Assembly: GCF_932526225.1 (NCBI RefSeq)
Contig: NC_064034.1
Location: 14,396,887 to 14,460,886, forward strand
DNA length: 64,000 bases
Direction: 5' to 3'
Source: Nematostella vectensis
Taxonomy: Eukaryota; Cnidaria; Anthozoa; Actiniaria; Edwardsiidae
In this document: positions 53,258 through 64,000 of the stretch, piece after piece
Position numbering within the stretch: the first letter of the stretch is position 1
Layout: each line of letters starts with the position of its first letter
Program-made: the position numbers and the translations under genes
Notes under the pieces: generated by a model
The model's database searches: none
Seen by the model: only the letters and a program-made list of their open reading frames with translations
What the model was told of the DNA's origin: nothing

Positions 53258-55797
53258 CCGGATCAAGATAAAAACGTCGATATCACGTCTTCCGAAAATC
53301 AAGTCAGTGAGGCCGAAGCATTAATGCCTGAGATATCTACTGATTATATTCGCGATCCTGGATGGCATGTGAAGCTTAGAGTAAAGAAACGCGACCTAAC
53401 GTGGGTATTGATACCGGAGCCCAGGTCTCTGTGATGCCGGAAACCGTGTACAGAGAGGTGTATGTCAAACTCTCACCTTGAGACAGAAAGCTGATAGGCG
53501 CAGGGGATACACCACTAGAAACTGTTGGACAAACAATCATGAACCTACAGCTCGGGGAAGCATGCATCGAAGAATGTGTCTACGTAGTGAGAGGTGCAAC
53601 AAAACTGCTTCTAGGGATCCCAGCTATCCGCAAGCTAGGGTTAATACACGAAATCCCCAATACCTACAGTGTCAGGGCTATCGATTGCAGCGCCAACCAG
53701 CAAAATGAAGAACCATTCATCAACAAGGAAACCATAGTTCGCAAGAATCCACACCTCTTCAATGGTCTAGGTAAACTAAGCGGATAGTACACGATCCGTC
53801 TTTAGGAAGGAGCAAAGCCATTTTGTTTGACAACCCCTCGACGGGTACCGCTCCCACTGCAAAAGAAAGTGGAGCAAGAGATAAACCGGATGGTGGAGCT
53901 CGGCGTGATAGAACCAGTATACGAGCCCACAGGCTGGTGCGCACCGAAAGTAGTGGTACCAAAGCCAAATGGAACCGTGCGAATATGCGTCAACCTCACA
54001 AAGCTTAACAAAGAAGTCAGAAGAGAAGTATACCAAATGCCGAAAGAGTAAGAGACTCTCGGAAACATAGCCAAAGGATTGATCTACTCTAAACTTGACG
54101 CTAACTCAGGCTTCCACCAAGTTCCCTTAAGCAAATAAAGCGCTAAGCTTACTACCTTTATTACTCCTTTTGGGCGGTATATGTTTTGCCGTCTGCCATA
54201 CGGAATCTCCTCTGCACCGGAATACTTTCAGAAGAAAATGGACCAGGAGCTGGCTGGACTAGAAGGCACACTATGTCATATGGACGACATCCTGGGCGTT
54301 GGAAAAGACCAAACGGAGCACGATAAGAGACTTGCTGCCGTCCTTCATCGCATAACGGAAATCGGCATGACACTGAACCCAGACAAGTGTAAGTTCTTAG
54401 AGAAGAAGATTGAGTACCTTGGACAGGTGATCGATAACGAGGGGATCAAGATAAAACCCTCCAAGGTGAAAGCTATCGTCGACATGGATGTATCTAGCGA
54501 CATCCCTAGCCTGAGACGATTTCTCGGGATGGTGAACCAACTAATAAAGTTCTGTCCCAATCTAGCAGAGAGGACGCAACCACTTCGCGACCTGCTTAAG
54601 ACGAATAGCGCATGCGTTTGGCTTGCACTGTATAGCCCCGAGAAAGAGACTGTAGTCTCCGCGGATGCAAGCAGCTTTGGATTGGGGGCAGTACTCATGC
54701 AGAAGCAGCCATCCGGAGAAATGCGTCCTGTTGTATATGCAAGCAGATCTATGACAAACACCGAATGCAGATACGCACAGATAGAAAAAGAGGCATTAGC
54801 AACCACGTGGGCCCTAGAGCACTGGTCCGATTGATTGGTAGGCATGAAGTTCACTGTCGAAACAGACCACAAGCACCTTGTACCCCTGTTTACTTCCAAG
54901 ATGATCGATTAGCTGCCGGCGCGCATACAGCGTTTCAGAATGAGGCTGATGAGGTACGATTTTGATACTCGGCACGTTCTTGTCGGCATCCGACAAGAGA
55001 CTAGAGGAAATACGGTCAGAGCTGAAGAGAGACGACGCATTCAAAGCCGTGATGCATTACGTACAGAATGGGTGGCCAGAAACCAAACAGAAGCTCTATG
55101 GGCCCGTGAAGAAATACTGCGGTGAAAGAGGAAGCTTATCCACCCACGAAGGCCTATTGATGAGGGAACGAAGACTTGTAATTCCGTCGAGTCTCAGGCC
55201 AGATATCTTACGGTACCTACATGATGGTCACCAAGGCATATCTAAGACACGGGACAATGCAGCATCGTCCGTTTGGTGGCCCGGAATCTCCAAACAAATT
55301 GAAGAGATGGTTCGCAATTGTGCCACCTGCAAAAAACATCGGAAGGAACGTATAGAACCGATGAAGGGAACAGATTTCCCAGAGCGACCGTGGTCCAAAC
55401 TCGGAGCAGACTTCTTCCAACTTGAAGGCCGACACTACCTGCACATAATCGACTACTATTCGCGCGTTATCGAAATATACTTGGTGAGCAAGAATGTAAC
55501 AGCCTGTGATACAGTAAACAAGATGAAGAATGCCTTTTGTCGACATGGAATCCCAGATATCTTAGTTACCGACAACGGACCACAGTTCGCCTCTGCAGAG
55601 TTCAACAAAGCCAGTCAAGCCCTCTCCCGGTACAACAACCATCAGTCTCCGAGAAAGAGACCTTCAATGAAATGTCTGGACCCACACAAAGCGATGGGAA
55701 TCGAGTACCACAGCCGTGCTCTACGCCAGAGCAGCCAACCCTGAGGCGATCAGAGAGAGTGCGCCGCAGACTTTGCAGATACATTGAAGAATACTGA
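53258..55797 (+). pseudogene. Pol of the gypsy element (protease, RT, RNase H, integrase with deletion)
   Basis: Protease active site DTGAQVSVM at about 53409, TGA at about 53479. RT opens with VPLPLQKKVEQEINRMVELG (53850), stops at about 54049 and 54136, the catalytic MDDILG near 54285, then IEYLGQVIDNEGI and the RNase H region VSADASSFGLGAVLMQ with QIEKEALATTWALEHWSD and a TGA at 54832. In the integrase frame (54962-55744) an H2C2 zinc domain (HDGHQG... CATCKKH) precedes GADFFQ and VTDNGPQFAS. Right after FNKASQ the frame jumps to the polyprotein's C-terminal tail (RRSERVRRRLCRYIEEY in another frame, ending 55797), so the third catalytic residue and the integrase C-terminus are deleted. Confidence 0.88.
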
Positions 55798-55907
55798 TTG
55801 ACAATGACTGCTGTTAGTTACCAATAGAAAAATGTTAGAATATTTACTTGTATAGGTCAATTTAGAAGTAGACCATAAGTTATACGTTTGTATGTTAGGT
55901 TACTGTT

Positions 55908-55918
55908 AAAAGGGGAGA
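55908..55918 (+). other. Polypurine tract
   Basis: AAAAGGGGAGA immediately 5' of the 3' LTR; the standard plus-strand primer of LTR retroelements. Confidence 0.85.
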
Positions 55919-56058
55919 TGTAGTATTGGGCTACCTGTAGTAGCAGAGTGGACTAGGGGAACTGGGGCGGAGTAAGATGGCGGCCTCCTAGAGCGATCGG
56001 ACTACGATTGTATGGTAGCACCTTAGAGTATCTTAGACACATTAAACGTCTTACTACA
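55919..56058 (+). repeat. 3' LTR (140 bp)
   Basis: Same ends as the 5' LTR, with five substitutions relative to it. Followed by GTATA, the target duplication. Confidence 0.95.
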
Positions 56059-56070
56059 GTATACTTGATA

Positions 56071-56176
56071 GAGTGGTTCTCAAAATCCCGTAAAACAAAA
56101 AAGACAAAAGACATTACAGTGTATTTTAGTACTAAATAAACTAGATAGTATTTCACGGGTTTTTTTAAAACCACTC
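56071..56176. mobile_element. 106-bp MITE with TA duplication (Tc1/mariner-like)
   Basis: Inverted ends GAGTGGTT...CCCGT and the inverse, flanked by TA on both sides (56069-56070, 56177-56178). Non-coding. Only 12 bp from the gypsy 3' LTR, but outside its target duplication. Confidence 0.7.
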
Positions 56177-56178
56177 TA

Positions 56179-57314
56179 CTTAAGGATTAGCAATGATGGA
56201 TTTTGTTTGGAAAGTACATTCGCTAAAACTAGAACCGACGAATTGATACCATACCTTTGATGGATTCGTTTGCTAAAATGTGCACATAGTGATATTCGTC
56301 GTGATTTTGATCTTAGAGGGGTTTTCATAAACCCTGGAAAGAAAGAGTAATTATAACAGTCAAAGTGTAGTTACCAAGCCATTACAAAAGAGAACATACT
56401 AGTGTTAAGTAAATACGCTAAATCTTTTACGGGCTTTATGAAAACCTGTCTTTCATATATTCATTCAGATTTCCGCTTTAATTCTTTGCTACTCTGTCCT
56501 TTAAATTGCTGTGTTTGCACACCTAGTTCTACAACCCAGATTTTTTTAAAACTTGGCATAATCAATATTGAAGTTAAAGGCTTTAATAAAAATGTAATAA
56601 AAAAATGGGGGTACCGACCTCGTTTTCACAACAGAGAGGCGTAGAGATGACGCGTTTTTACTGATCGCGCAAGGAAAAATCCCAACTCTTAGTTTTCAAA
56701 AAGAGTGCCTACAGTCTTTAGAAAATTAAGTTTGTCGAGCTACCAAAATCCGATCTCCTAAAAAATAACCCGTAGTAGCTAATGTTCACATTCGCACTAG
56801 AAGACATTGTCTTCGCCACTATTCATACGGTAAAAAGCGCCATTTTGAAGTATTTTTATGGCTTTTAAAAGAAATAACAAAACGTCTACAACCCAACTTT
56901 TTTTTCTTTCAGTATGTCATTTTTCCGTATATATTTAACTATTTGAGCAAATCATAAATGTGGGTACCGACTTAGTTTTTCTGTCAAAGCGATTATAAGT
57001 AATAAACGCGCGCCTTTTGCTGTGTTTTCTTGTACAACTAAGGCGCGCGCGCACTTAATATCGGACAATTATTAAAAGTTAAAAATACTGTAAAGATCTT
57101 TCGGCAATTCGTTGACGATAGTTTCCATTATATTTTAGAAATATAATTATCCGTGAATCTTATCGCGGGCACAGCAGGAACTAAAGATTTAAAAGAGCTG
57201 CAATGTTTGGTCAAAACATTATTTCCAAATAACATTATTCACATCCAAAAACATAGAAGGCGCGATTAATCCAAATGCAACTATCTAAAGCTGGGACAAA
57301 TGAAGATTGATCAA
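56179..57314. other. Gene-free stretch with a weak direct repeat
   Basis: No coding sequence. The wording TCTACAACCCA...GGGTACCGAC-T occurs at about 56530-56620 and again at 56887-56985 with much divergence in between. Otherwise nothing recognised. Confidence 0.4.
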
Positions 57315-58310
57315 TGAATTTTTCCTTATTTTTCTCGGCTTGACCCTGAAAAACACTACAAAATTTGAACCAAGTATCGCTACCTGCACCGCAAAAAATA
57401 AACAGCGCAGAAACACAACAACACCACAGGAGGCAACCAGGATATATGATCTCAATATTATTTTATTCTCGGCTTAATCCAGTTGAAATAGAATATTTGA
57501 CAGATTTTCTCAAATATAGCCTCGCATCCATCATTTTGCACGATCGTTAAACCAACAAATTGAGGTTTTAAAAGTCGCATCTGGTACATTGCTCTATCAA
57601 AAATGGTCATTTTTCGTGAAAAGATCATCACTTACTTGCCTAGAATCTGAAATAAAATTTTGGGGATAATAAAATCCGGAGCGCTGAGAGCGCCAAGAAG
57701 ATACAACACTTCACAGGTGTTTGAACTTTCAACTTGGGCTAACTATGACACCAACTGCTGAATTCGCAGGGAATTTTGGCTTTTGCAGAAGCTCCCTCCT
57801 CGATACAACGCGAGGAGGACCAATAAATATGTGTGTTATTACTTGCATTCTTCGTTGTGCTAGATGATTTAAAAAAACACGTATTTGAGTGATTATTTGA
57901 ATGGATTATAACTAGTCTTGCGTAATCTTTGTGTCCAAAGAATTATGGAAGCACCATGAAAAACATTCTGAGATCGCAAGCCGAAGCGAGTTAAAAGGGA
58001 TTTTATGCGCTTGTAGAGGAACAAGCATTGATAAAAAACGATGCCTATCAAGTACTTTCCCAAGCTGAGGTGAGGAAAATTCGATATCACCTAATTTGTT
58101 GTTTTGATCTATGTTACGAATCTGTCAAATATTCTATTTTAACTGGATTAAGCCGAAATTAAAATAATATTGAGAGCACATATCCTGGTTGCCTCCTGTG
58201 GTGTTGTTGTGTTTCTGCGCTGTTTATTTTTCGCGGTGCAGGTAGCGATACTTGGTTCAAATTTTGTAGTGTTTTTCGGGCTCAAGCCAAGAAAAATAAA
58301 GAAAAATTCA
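57315..58310. repeat. Long inverted repeat (about 190-bp arms, 613-bp centre)
   Basis: 57315-57505 and 58119-58310 are inverse copies at about 90% identity. Landmarks: CTCGGCTTGA near the tip, ACCAAGTATCGCTACCTGCA and CGGCTTAATCCAGTT. The centre is non-coding. A nonautonomous foldback or MITE-type element is likely; no target duplication is evident. The transcript of either strand would fold into a long hairpin. Confidence 0.7.
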
Positions 58311-58729
58311 AAAAATATTTAATATTCGTTCCATTTTAAAAAGAAACACATTTTTGTAATCAGGAGACAAATACAAGTCTATAGACTAATTATTGGTCAT
58401 TTTTTTGAGTATTGCATTTCATCTTGAATGGATTAACGGAGCGCTTCTTAAAAGTTCTCTCGTGATTGTTGTAATACCAGATTCCACCTCTTCTTCAGTG
58501 ATGATTATGGTTATTTTTTACTTTGGTCGCAGCGGTGGAAAAATTTCTCGTCGACAATGTGGGCATGTGGCATGTAGACTTTGGTTTTGCTGGGCCATGT
58601 ACCACTCGTTTAGGCAGTGATGGTGTGCGGGTTGTTTGCAGCATTTAATTATTTCTATGACATCCTCTTCTTCTTTACAAATTATGCATTACATTTTTTT
58701 ATTATTGTTATTATTATTTTGGATTTTTT
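58311..58729. other. Gene-free stretch left of E2
   Basis: No gene or repeat recognised; ends in ATT-rich text directly before the E2 left terminus. Confidence 0.4.
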
Positions 58730-58825
58730 AGCGGAGCCAGCGCGGAGCTCCATAGGTATAGAAATATGGTATAACTATGCGACTTGGTTTTGTGGTCATT
58801 GCGCGGGTACCCTGTGGTGTCACTC

Positions 58826-58862
<37 letters not shown>

Positions 58863-61624
58863 TCAGCCGCGCAACTCCCAGGCCTCACTCGGCCCCGTAA
58901 TGGCGGCTAAATACAAGCACAGAGCAAGTGAAAAGTTCTTGTCATGCGTTGATTATTTCTTTTTGCCTCAAATTTTGGGACTAAAGGATAAAGTCAACTA
59001 GAGGAGATCTACTAACATTTATTCACGCCAAGATTTATGTAAGGATATGTCTGTTTTTTGCTAGTAAATTTAAGTAAGTAATAGTTCACATTAAAAAGCG
59101 AACAAAACCACAAGAAAGCGACAAAATTCAAGGTGAGTTTCAGACGACGATTTCTTTTGTCTATTGAGGATATGACAGTTATTGAGCTTTTTGTTGTCCT
59201 TTTTGTTTGCTTTGAGAATGAGCATAACACCTTTTGTTTTGACATTCTTTGTTCTATCTTTATTCTTGATTCTGTTGAAATATTTCATTAAGACTAACCA
59301 ATATCGTGTTGCATTTGTCATATACTGGTAAAGAAGACCGTTCTTGTCTTTATATCCTGTGCTCTTAGTCCTAAGAAGATACATATCCTTAGAAGATACA
59401 GCAACTTTTTCAACTTACAAGAGAAAATTTCCTTACCGAGGATAAAAACAAAACAAAATTCAACCCTTGTTGCCAATATTTATTGTTATTGTCTGCATCT
59501 TACATCTTATGTGTTTATTATTATTTTTTCAAATATTTGTGGAAATTAGTCAGATTATAAATGTCTTGATGAAAAGACTGTTTCGAAAGAAATGTTACTC
59601 TTTTATGAACCAGGGACTACCTGAGGGCCAAGATGAATGCTAAAGACTGGAAGACATGAGAATTGAAAATCATGTCTTCAAAGACATGTCTGAAAGACAG
59701 TAGGGAGTTCTTATTCACTAGTCATTTGATACCCCCACACACATGGTCCCAGGAAAGGGTGGGGGATTAGACTTTAATAAAAGCCTGTCTCCAAGTTAAG
59801 AGTCAAAACCAGTCAATACCACCACCCCTCTTGATATATTCTGGTTAAAAAGTAATCTAAAACCCCACATTAACCCCTGACTTCCCCAGGACCATAAGGG
59901 AGGGGGCTCAAATGACCAGGGCATTACTATGTGATTCAGCAGTACACACTCAATAGGTTTTTTTTAGAACAAGATACTTATATTATATAAAACTAAAAAC
60001 ATAATTTTGCTTTTTAAATAATAAATCTGTAACGAAAACAGTCTTCTATTAACCTAAAGATAATGGGAAAGGGGATATTTTAGGAAAGTACTAAATATAA
60101 TTATCACATTATTGTTATTACATTTTCTTTTCGAACATTTAAAGAAGAGTCATATTTCTTCCTTTCCTTCTCCATGTTGACTATTTTTATGCAATTGATG
60201 CTCTTTGCTATTTCCCCTCTACACCAAAAATAAATTAATAAACAGATTTGATTTTCAAATTAGAAATTTTCATTTATTACTTTCACTTATATTTTCTTTT
60301 TAGGATTTTCTTTCCAAATCTCTTGCCCATTACATTTATTTTAGATGTTTAGATTTATTTCATTGGAATGGTTGGATCCAGGGTTTCTAAAAGCACCAAA
60401 ATATAATGCATTACTGGATGTATATTTGGAGATATTAATTCCCATGGGGATGGAAAATCACCACTTAAAATGGTACATTAAAACTTCAGTATTGCATCTT
60501 ATCTAAAATTGTGTCTGACACTATATTCTATCTTTAAAATCCTGTTTCATCCATTACTTGTTCTTCGCAAGGACGAAGCTTGTCAGAATGTAGCTTTACA
60601 AATGTACATTAATGAAACTTTTTTTTAAGGAAAGGGTTTTTTTAGGGCAAGATACTTAAACTTTATAACACTAGCAACAACCTTGTTCCTTTTCAATAAT
60701 AGAATTCTGTCCACATAGCTTGGATAGCATAGACATGGCCTCTTTAGAGGCCTGTGGTGATGAAAGGGTTAAGATAATGGGAAAGGGGAAATGTCAAGAA
60801 ATGCTCAATCGAATTATTTTCATTACTGTTATATTTTTTTCAACAAACCTTTCAAGTTGAGTCAATTCCCTTTATATCTCCTCCCCCGTCGACTATTTTT
60901 TAGTCAATTGATATTCTTTCCTTCCTCTCTACCCCAAACATAGATCAATGAAAGGGTTTCGTTTGAAATTAGAAGTTAGCATTTTAGCACTGTCAGTGAT
61001 GCCTTACATGTTTTTTTAGGATTTGCTTCCAAAATCAATTTGTTTTTTCTTCATTGCATTCATTTTGGAGTAGGCCACCAAAAACAAGGCCACTATATGG
61101 TAAATGGTGGGTGCACCAATATGTAATGCATGAAAGGAGATATATTTTTGGATTTTAATTTCCAGACATTTTTCTGAATATTCGGTCCAATGAAGGAGAG
61201 AATCGCCACTAAATCAATACATAAAAATTACAGTATGGCATCTAAACAGTCTAAATATATTATTTCAAATCTGTGGAATGCTGTTACATCCATGACCTAT
61301 TCTACACAAGGGCAAAGCTTGTCGGACTATTGTTTTGATTAAAAAAAAAAATATTTTTAAACTTCTATGATGGGACATAAGAATTTACCATTAGACTCTT
61401 GACAACTTTGACAGCCATATTCACACCAGGAATTGTGTTTGTTAACCTTGATGTACTGCATAATTTAAATTATTGAATAAGGCCTGGATCCATTTGGTTG
61501 GTACAATAAATAAATCTCAGTAAAGAGCAGGATCCTAGAGCCCCCCAAAATACATCAATCAGTCAACACAGAAGGTGTTCAATGCTGGCTCCGCTTTTAG
61601 GCAGTGCCTAAATCTAAATATTAA
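58730..61624. mobile_element. Repeat E2 (AGCGGAGCC family)
   Basis: Left end AGCGGAGCCAGC, right end GCTGGCTCCGC with the TTTAGGCA-G-TGCCTAAA hairpin at 61584-61624. Non-coding over 2.9 kb. Blocks match E1 along its whole length, and E2 shows the site where the Harbinger entered E1. It contains a (CAGC)n run at 58829-58862 that E1 lacks. Confidence 0.7.
58829..58862 (+). repeat. (CAGC)n microsatellite
   Basis: About eight CAGC units within the E2 left end. E1 has only loose ATCC/AGTC text here, so this is an expansion specific to E2. Confidence 0.85.
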
Positions 61625-62111
61625 TGCTTTGTCGTTTTTAAGTCTTGGTCTGACTATAAAGTGGTCCCGGCTCGTCGTCGTCTTTTATAGACCTTCAAGT
61701 AGGTCACGTGTGTCGATGAGATCATCGGTAACGCTTCTGATTGGCTAAGGGATGTACTGACCAATCAGAGGCTTGGAGAAAAGGGAAGACGTCATACTGA
61801 TGATGTCATGGCTTATTTTTATACCCACCCCATGCCCTCTCTTTATGCTTTTTGTTATTAAGGGTTAAAAAGTGTTTTTTAAAGATAAAAAAATGGTTAC
61901 GGTAACCCTGTGTACCAACTGATTGGGTTAAGTATTTGTATTTGTCCAATTAGAGGGTAGAAAAAAGGTTTAAAATTAAAAAAAGATTTGTATATTTTTA
62001 GAAAAAAGTATTTTTAGCTTACTAGAATTAAAGCTTTTTGATTGGATAAGAGTTCTAAAAAAGAGGTTGCATTTTCACTCGCATTTTAGTTTGTTCTTGG
62101 CGAACTTCGCC
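61625..62111. other. Gene-free AT-rich stretch before the acidic frame
   Basis: No coding sequence found. An E-box-like GTCACGTG occurs near 61708 and the text becomes A/T-rich to 62070. It may be the upstream region of the frame starting at 62112. Confidence 0.35.
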
Positions 62112-62560
62112 ATGGCTTATGATGGTGATGATAATGAGTGGCTTACCGAATTGTTAGAAGTATTACCTGACCCCGAAGAAGAAGGAGAAGGAGTGAACGA
62201 CTTCCTCCTGATTTTTTTCACGACGATCTCGCTGAGTCGGACTTACCTCAATTTAGCTCCTTTGACGAATTGTTTGACTATTATTGCACCCCTAGGAGGA
62301 GGGTGAGGAGATTTCGTTTTAAGATCCTTTTTTGAACAACCCTGGCCCTTCCGGGTTGCAACAACAAGAAGGTCGTGAAAAGAAACGCTCGGTTGATTGT
62401 GATGATGATGAGGAGGAAGAGGAGGAGGAGGAGGAGGAGGAGGAGGAGGAGGAGGAGGAGGAGGAGGAGGAGGAGGAGGAGGAGGAGGAGGAGGAGGAGG
62501 AGGAGGAGAAGGACGATGTCTCGTATGATTTACGTCAAGTGACTACTCGACATTCTACCA
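62112..62560 (+). pseudogene. Acidic protein remnant with poly-Glu tract
   Basis: An ATG in good context (GCCATGG) opens MAYDGDDNEWLTELLEV, an acidic frame. After a shift near 62205, coding-like sequence continues in another frame with DLPQFSSFDELFDYYC and a basic patch RRRVRRFRFK. After a second shift near 62325 it continues with NNPGPSGLQQQEGREKKRS and a long run of Glu encoded by (GAG)n, then merges with LINE sequence. It has the look of the N-terminus of a nuclear protein or transposon accessory protein, but I do not recognise it. Two shifts argue that it is decayed. Confidence 0.35.
62410..62508 (+). repeat. (GAG)n microsatellite encoding poly-Glu
   Basis: About 33 near-perfect GAG/GGA units. 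In the frame from 62332 it encodes Glu; the repeat is probably unstable in length. Confidence 0.9.
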
Positions 62561-64000
62561 AAATGAGTACTGACTGTACCTATTCAAAAATTGCTAAGTC
62601 TCAATACTGCCAAAAAACTTCCATCTCATACCTGTAAAACGGCATTGGCAGACACATTCATATTTTTTTTTTCATGAACAAGGTACAAGTAATAAGGGAA
62701 GGTTTTCCAACAACAGAAACCGATAACAATAAACAAATTCTAAATTTTGAACAAACACAAAGCAACTATGCTATCTCTGAATTTAATGAGTTTTCTCCAA
62801 CTACAGTGCACGAATTTTCTTACTTGGTAAGCAATATGATATCCAAGTCGTGCAGCTTAGATCCCCTGCATGGTTCCATTTTACGGGATTGCCAAGAAGT
62901 TATTCTTCCTCTTATTACAAATATAATCAACCTTTCTTTTTCTGAGGCGGTTGTACCACTATCTTTAAAGGAAGCTGTACTTGATACCATTCTTAAGAAG
63001 GACAATTTGGACCATGAGATACAAAATCATTTTCGACCCATCTCCAACCTTCCATTTGTGTCGAAGGCAATGGAAAAAGTTGTTGCCATTAGACTAAACC
63101 AACATCTTGATTGCGGGGACTTGCATAAGATCTATCAGTCGGCCTACAAAAAAGGGCATAGTACTGAGACAGCCCTTACGCGCATACAAAATGACATTCT
63201 GAGAGCCATTGATGATGGGCAAAGTGTCATTCTTGTATTGCTTGACTTATCAGCGGCATTTGATACAGTGGATCATGATTTGCTGATTGGAAGACTTAAT
63301 CATCGCTTTAAAATTAAAGGTTCGGCGCTCTCCTGGTTGAGGCCATATCTGTCTGACAGATCTCAGTTTGTGGAAATCGGAAATGAAAGATCAGAAAGCA
63401 AGAAGCTTGTCTGTGGTGTACCTGAGTGATCAGTTTTAGGTCCATTGCTATATTCGATGTACACAGTACCTCTTGCAGACATAATCAGGAAACATGGACT
63501 AAACTTCCATTTTTATGCTGACGACACGCAAATCTACATGTCGTTCAATCCTCTATCTGATAAAGAACCTGCTCTGTCGCGACACTTAGTTGAATCATGT
63601 ATCGATGACATTAATAGATGGATGACAGCCAAAAGGCTTCTTCTTAATGGTGATAAAAAGGAACTTTTCGTACTTCATGCTCGTCGTTGCCCTAAACCTA
63701 ATCTGAGTTTCATCAATGTTGGGTCTGATGTTGTTGAGATATCTGATTCCGCAAAAAACATTGGAACATGGTTTGACAGCAAGATGTCAATGGACAAACA
63801 AGTAAAGAACATATGCAAATCAGCTTTTTTTCATCTAAGCAATATTGCAAAAATAAGAAAATACATATCATTTAAACACTGCGAGATACTTCTCCATGCA
63901 TTTGTCACGTCTAGACTGGACTATTGTAACTCGCTTCTTACAGGCCTGAAACAAGAACATGTCCGTAAACTCTAATCTGTCCAAAACTCTGCAGCACGCA
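62560..64000 (+). mobile_element. CR1-like LINE, 5'-truncated, continuing past the window
   Basis: Starts within the reverse transcriptase N-terminal region (LADTF, then NKVQVIREGF, matching LAESF...KKVETIRNTF of the LINE at 34055) and runs off the right edge. Much better preserved than that LINE; the two are related but distinct copies. Confidence 0.85.
62674..64000 (+). pseudogene. CR1-like LINE reverse transcriptase
   Basis: Almost continuous frame: FRPISNLPFVSKAMEKVVAI (63030), SAYKKGHSTETALTRIQND, VILVLLDLSAAFDTVDHDLL (motif A, 63215-63275), ALSWLRPYLSDRSQFVEIG, CGVPE then TGA at 63427-63429, SVLGPLLYSMYTVPLADII and the catalytic HFYADDTQIYMSF (63509-63545). Then come RWMTAKRLLLNGDKKELF, IGTWFDSKMSMDKQVKNICK and LDYCNSLLTGL. 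A TAA at 63973-63975 interrupts just before SVQNSAAR. A T-run slip near 62665 separates the first residues. Both nonsense codons are single-base changes from sense codons, so the copy is recent or lightly decayed. It would reverse-transcribe LINE RNA at the target site. Confidence 0.85.

Larger units (their letters stand above)
52184..56058 (+). mobile_element. Ty3/gypsy LTR retrotransposon, non-autonomous
   Basis: 140-bp LTRs (52184-52323 and 55919-56058) start TG and end CA. The LTRs differ at 5 of 140 positions. GTATA directly flanks both sides (52179-52183, 56059-56063), a perfect 5-bp target duplication. A PBS begins immediately after the 5' LTR and a polypurine tract abuts the 3' LTR. 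Gag and pol between are broken by shifts and stops and by a deletion through the integrase. At 3.9 kb it is shorter than full gypsy elements. No other complete LTR element is present in the window. Confidence 0.95.

Noticed and set aside
58734..58910. Possible short protein from the E2 left end (a frame containing SSIGIEIWYNYATWF)
   Set aside because: E1 and E2 share this DNA as the terminal part of a non-coding repeat, and the frame then runs through a CAGC microsatellite.
1..64000. tRNA, rRNA or other housekeeping RNA genes
   Set aside because: No cloverleaf with A- and B-box spacing or rRNA-like conserved core was noticed by eye; a covariance-model scan would be needed to exclude small cases.

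Overview
The window looks like AT-rich, repeat-dense nuclear DNA of an invertebrate animal. A cnidarian (anthozoan) is my best guess. The basis is the mixture of element types: Penelope-like elements, a Polinton/Maverick, Ty3/gypsy, CR1-like LINEs, PIF/Harbinger, a P-element-like transposase with spliced exons, and many MITEs. No sequence here fixes the species. I see no convincing single-copy host gene; almost everything that reads as protein belongs to a mobile element, and nearly all of it is broken.

Layout. 1-1450: remains of a Ty3/gypsy gag-pol (minus), running off the left edge. 1836-3665: 5'-truncated Penelope-like element PLE-A (minus) with a hammerhead ribozyme, in (TA)n. 3666-6023: GC-rich Polinton/Maverick fragment (plus) with a retroviral-type integrase. 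6740-10020: composite repeat R-A (minisatellites, MITEs), present again as R-B at 23276-29597, where a 3.0-kb element with CACGRTGGGCT ends has inserted. 10051-17592: repeat E1, split by a 4.9-kb PIF/Harbinger element (11947-16852) with a spliced Myb/SANT gene and a convergent HARBI1-like nuclease gene; the nuclease intron carries a MITE. 17593-23275: inverted-repeat elements and tandem duplications. 29598-32362: repeats and an unclassified transposon-related fragment. 32363-37173: P-like transposase pseudogene (minus), cut in two by a CR1-like LINE (34055-36142, plus).

38582-40255: PLE-B, with its 5' part on minus and its 3' end plus hammerhead on plus (internal inversion). 40335-50610: a tandem array of about 2.4 copies of a 4.1-4.2-kb unit. 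The first two copies each end in a 5'-truncated PLE (PLE-C, PLE-D) whose hammerheads share a change at the catalytic G12 position. 50611-52178: no clear gene. 52184-56058: Ty3/gypsy element with 140-bp LTRs and a perfect 5-bp target duplication, internally deleted. 56071-58310: a TA-flanked MITE and a long inverted repeat. 58730-61624: repeat E2, sister of E1. 62112-64000: an acidic poly-Glu reading frame followed by a second CR1-like LINE that runs off the right edge.

The strongest signal is at RNA level. Four Penelope copies keep a complete hammerhead fold near their 3' ends, with compensatory stem I changes between the two PLE families. Three other places carry a related CUGANGA...GAAA layout. 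Working parts (ribozymes, LTRs, TIRs, paired transposase genes) sit beside clear decay, so the window reads as a record of nested insertion, inversion, unequal recombination and MITE spread.
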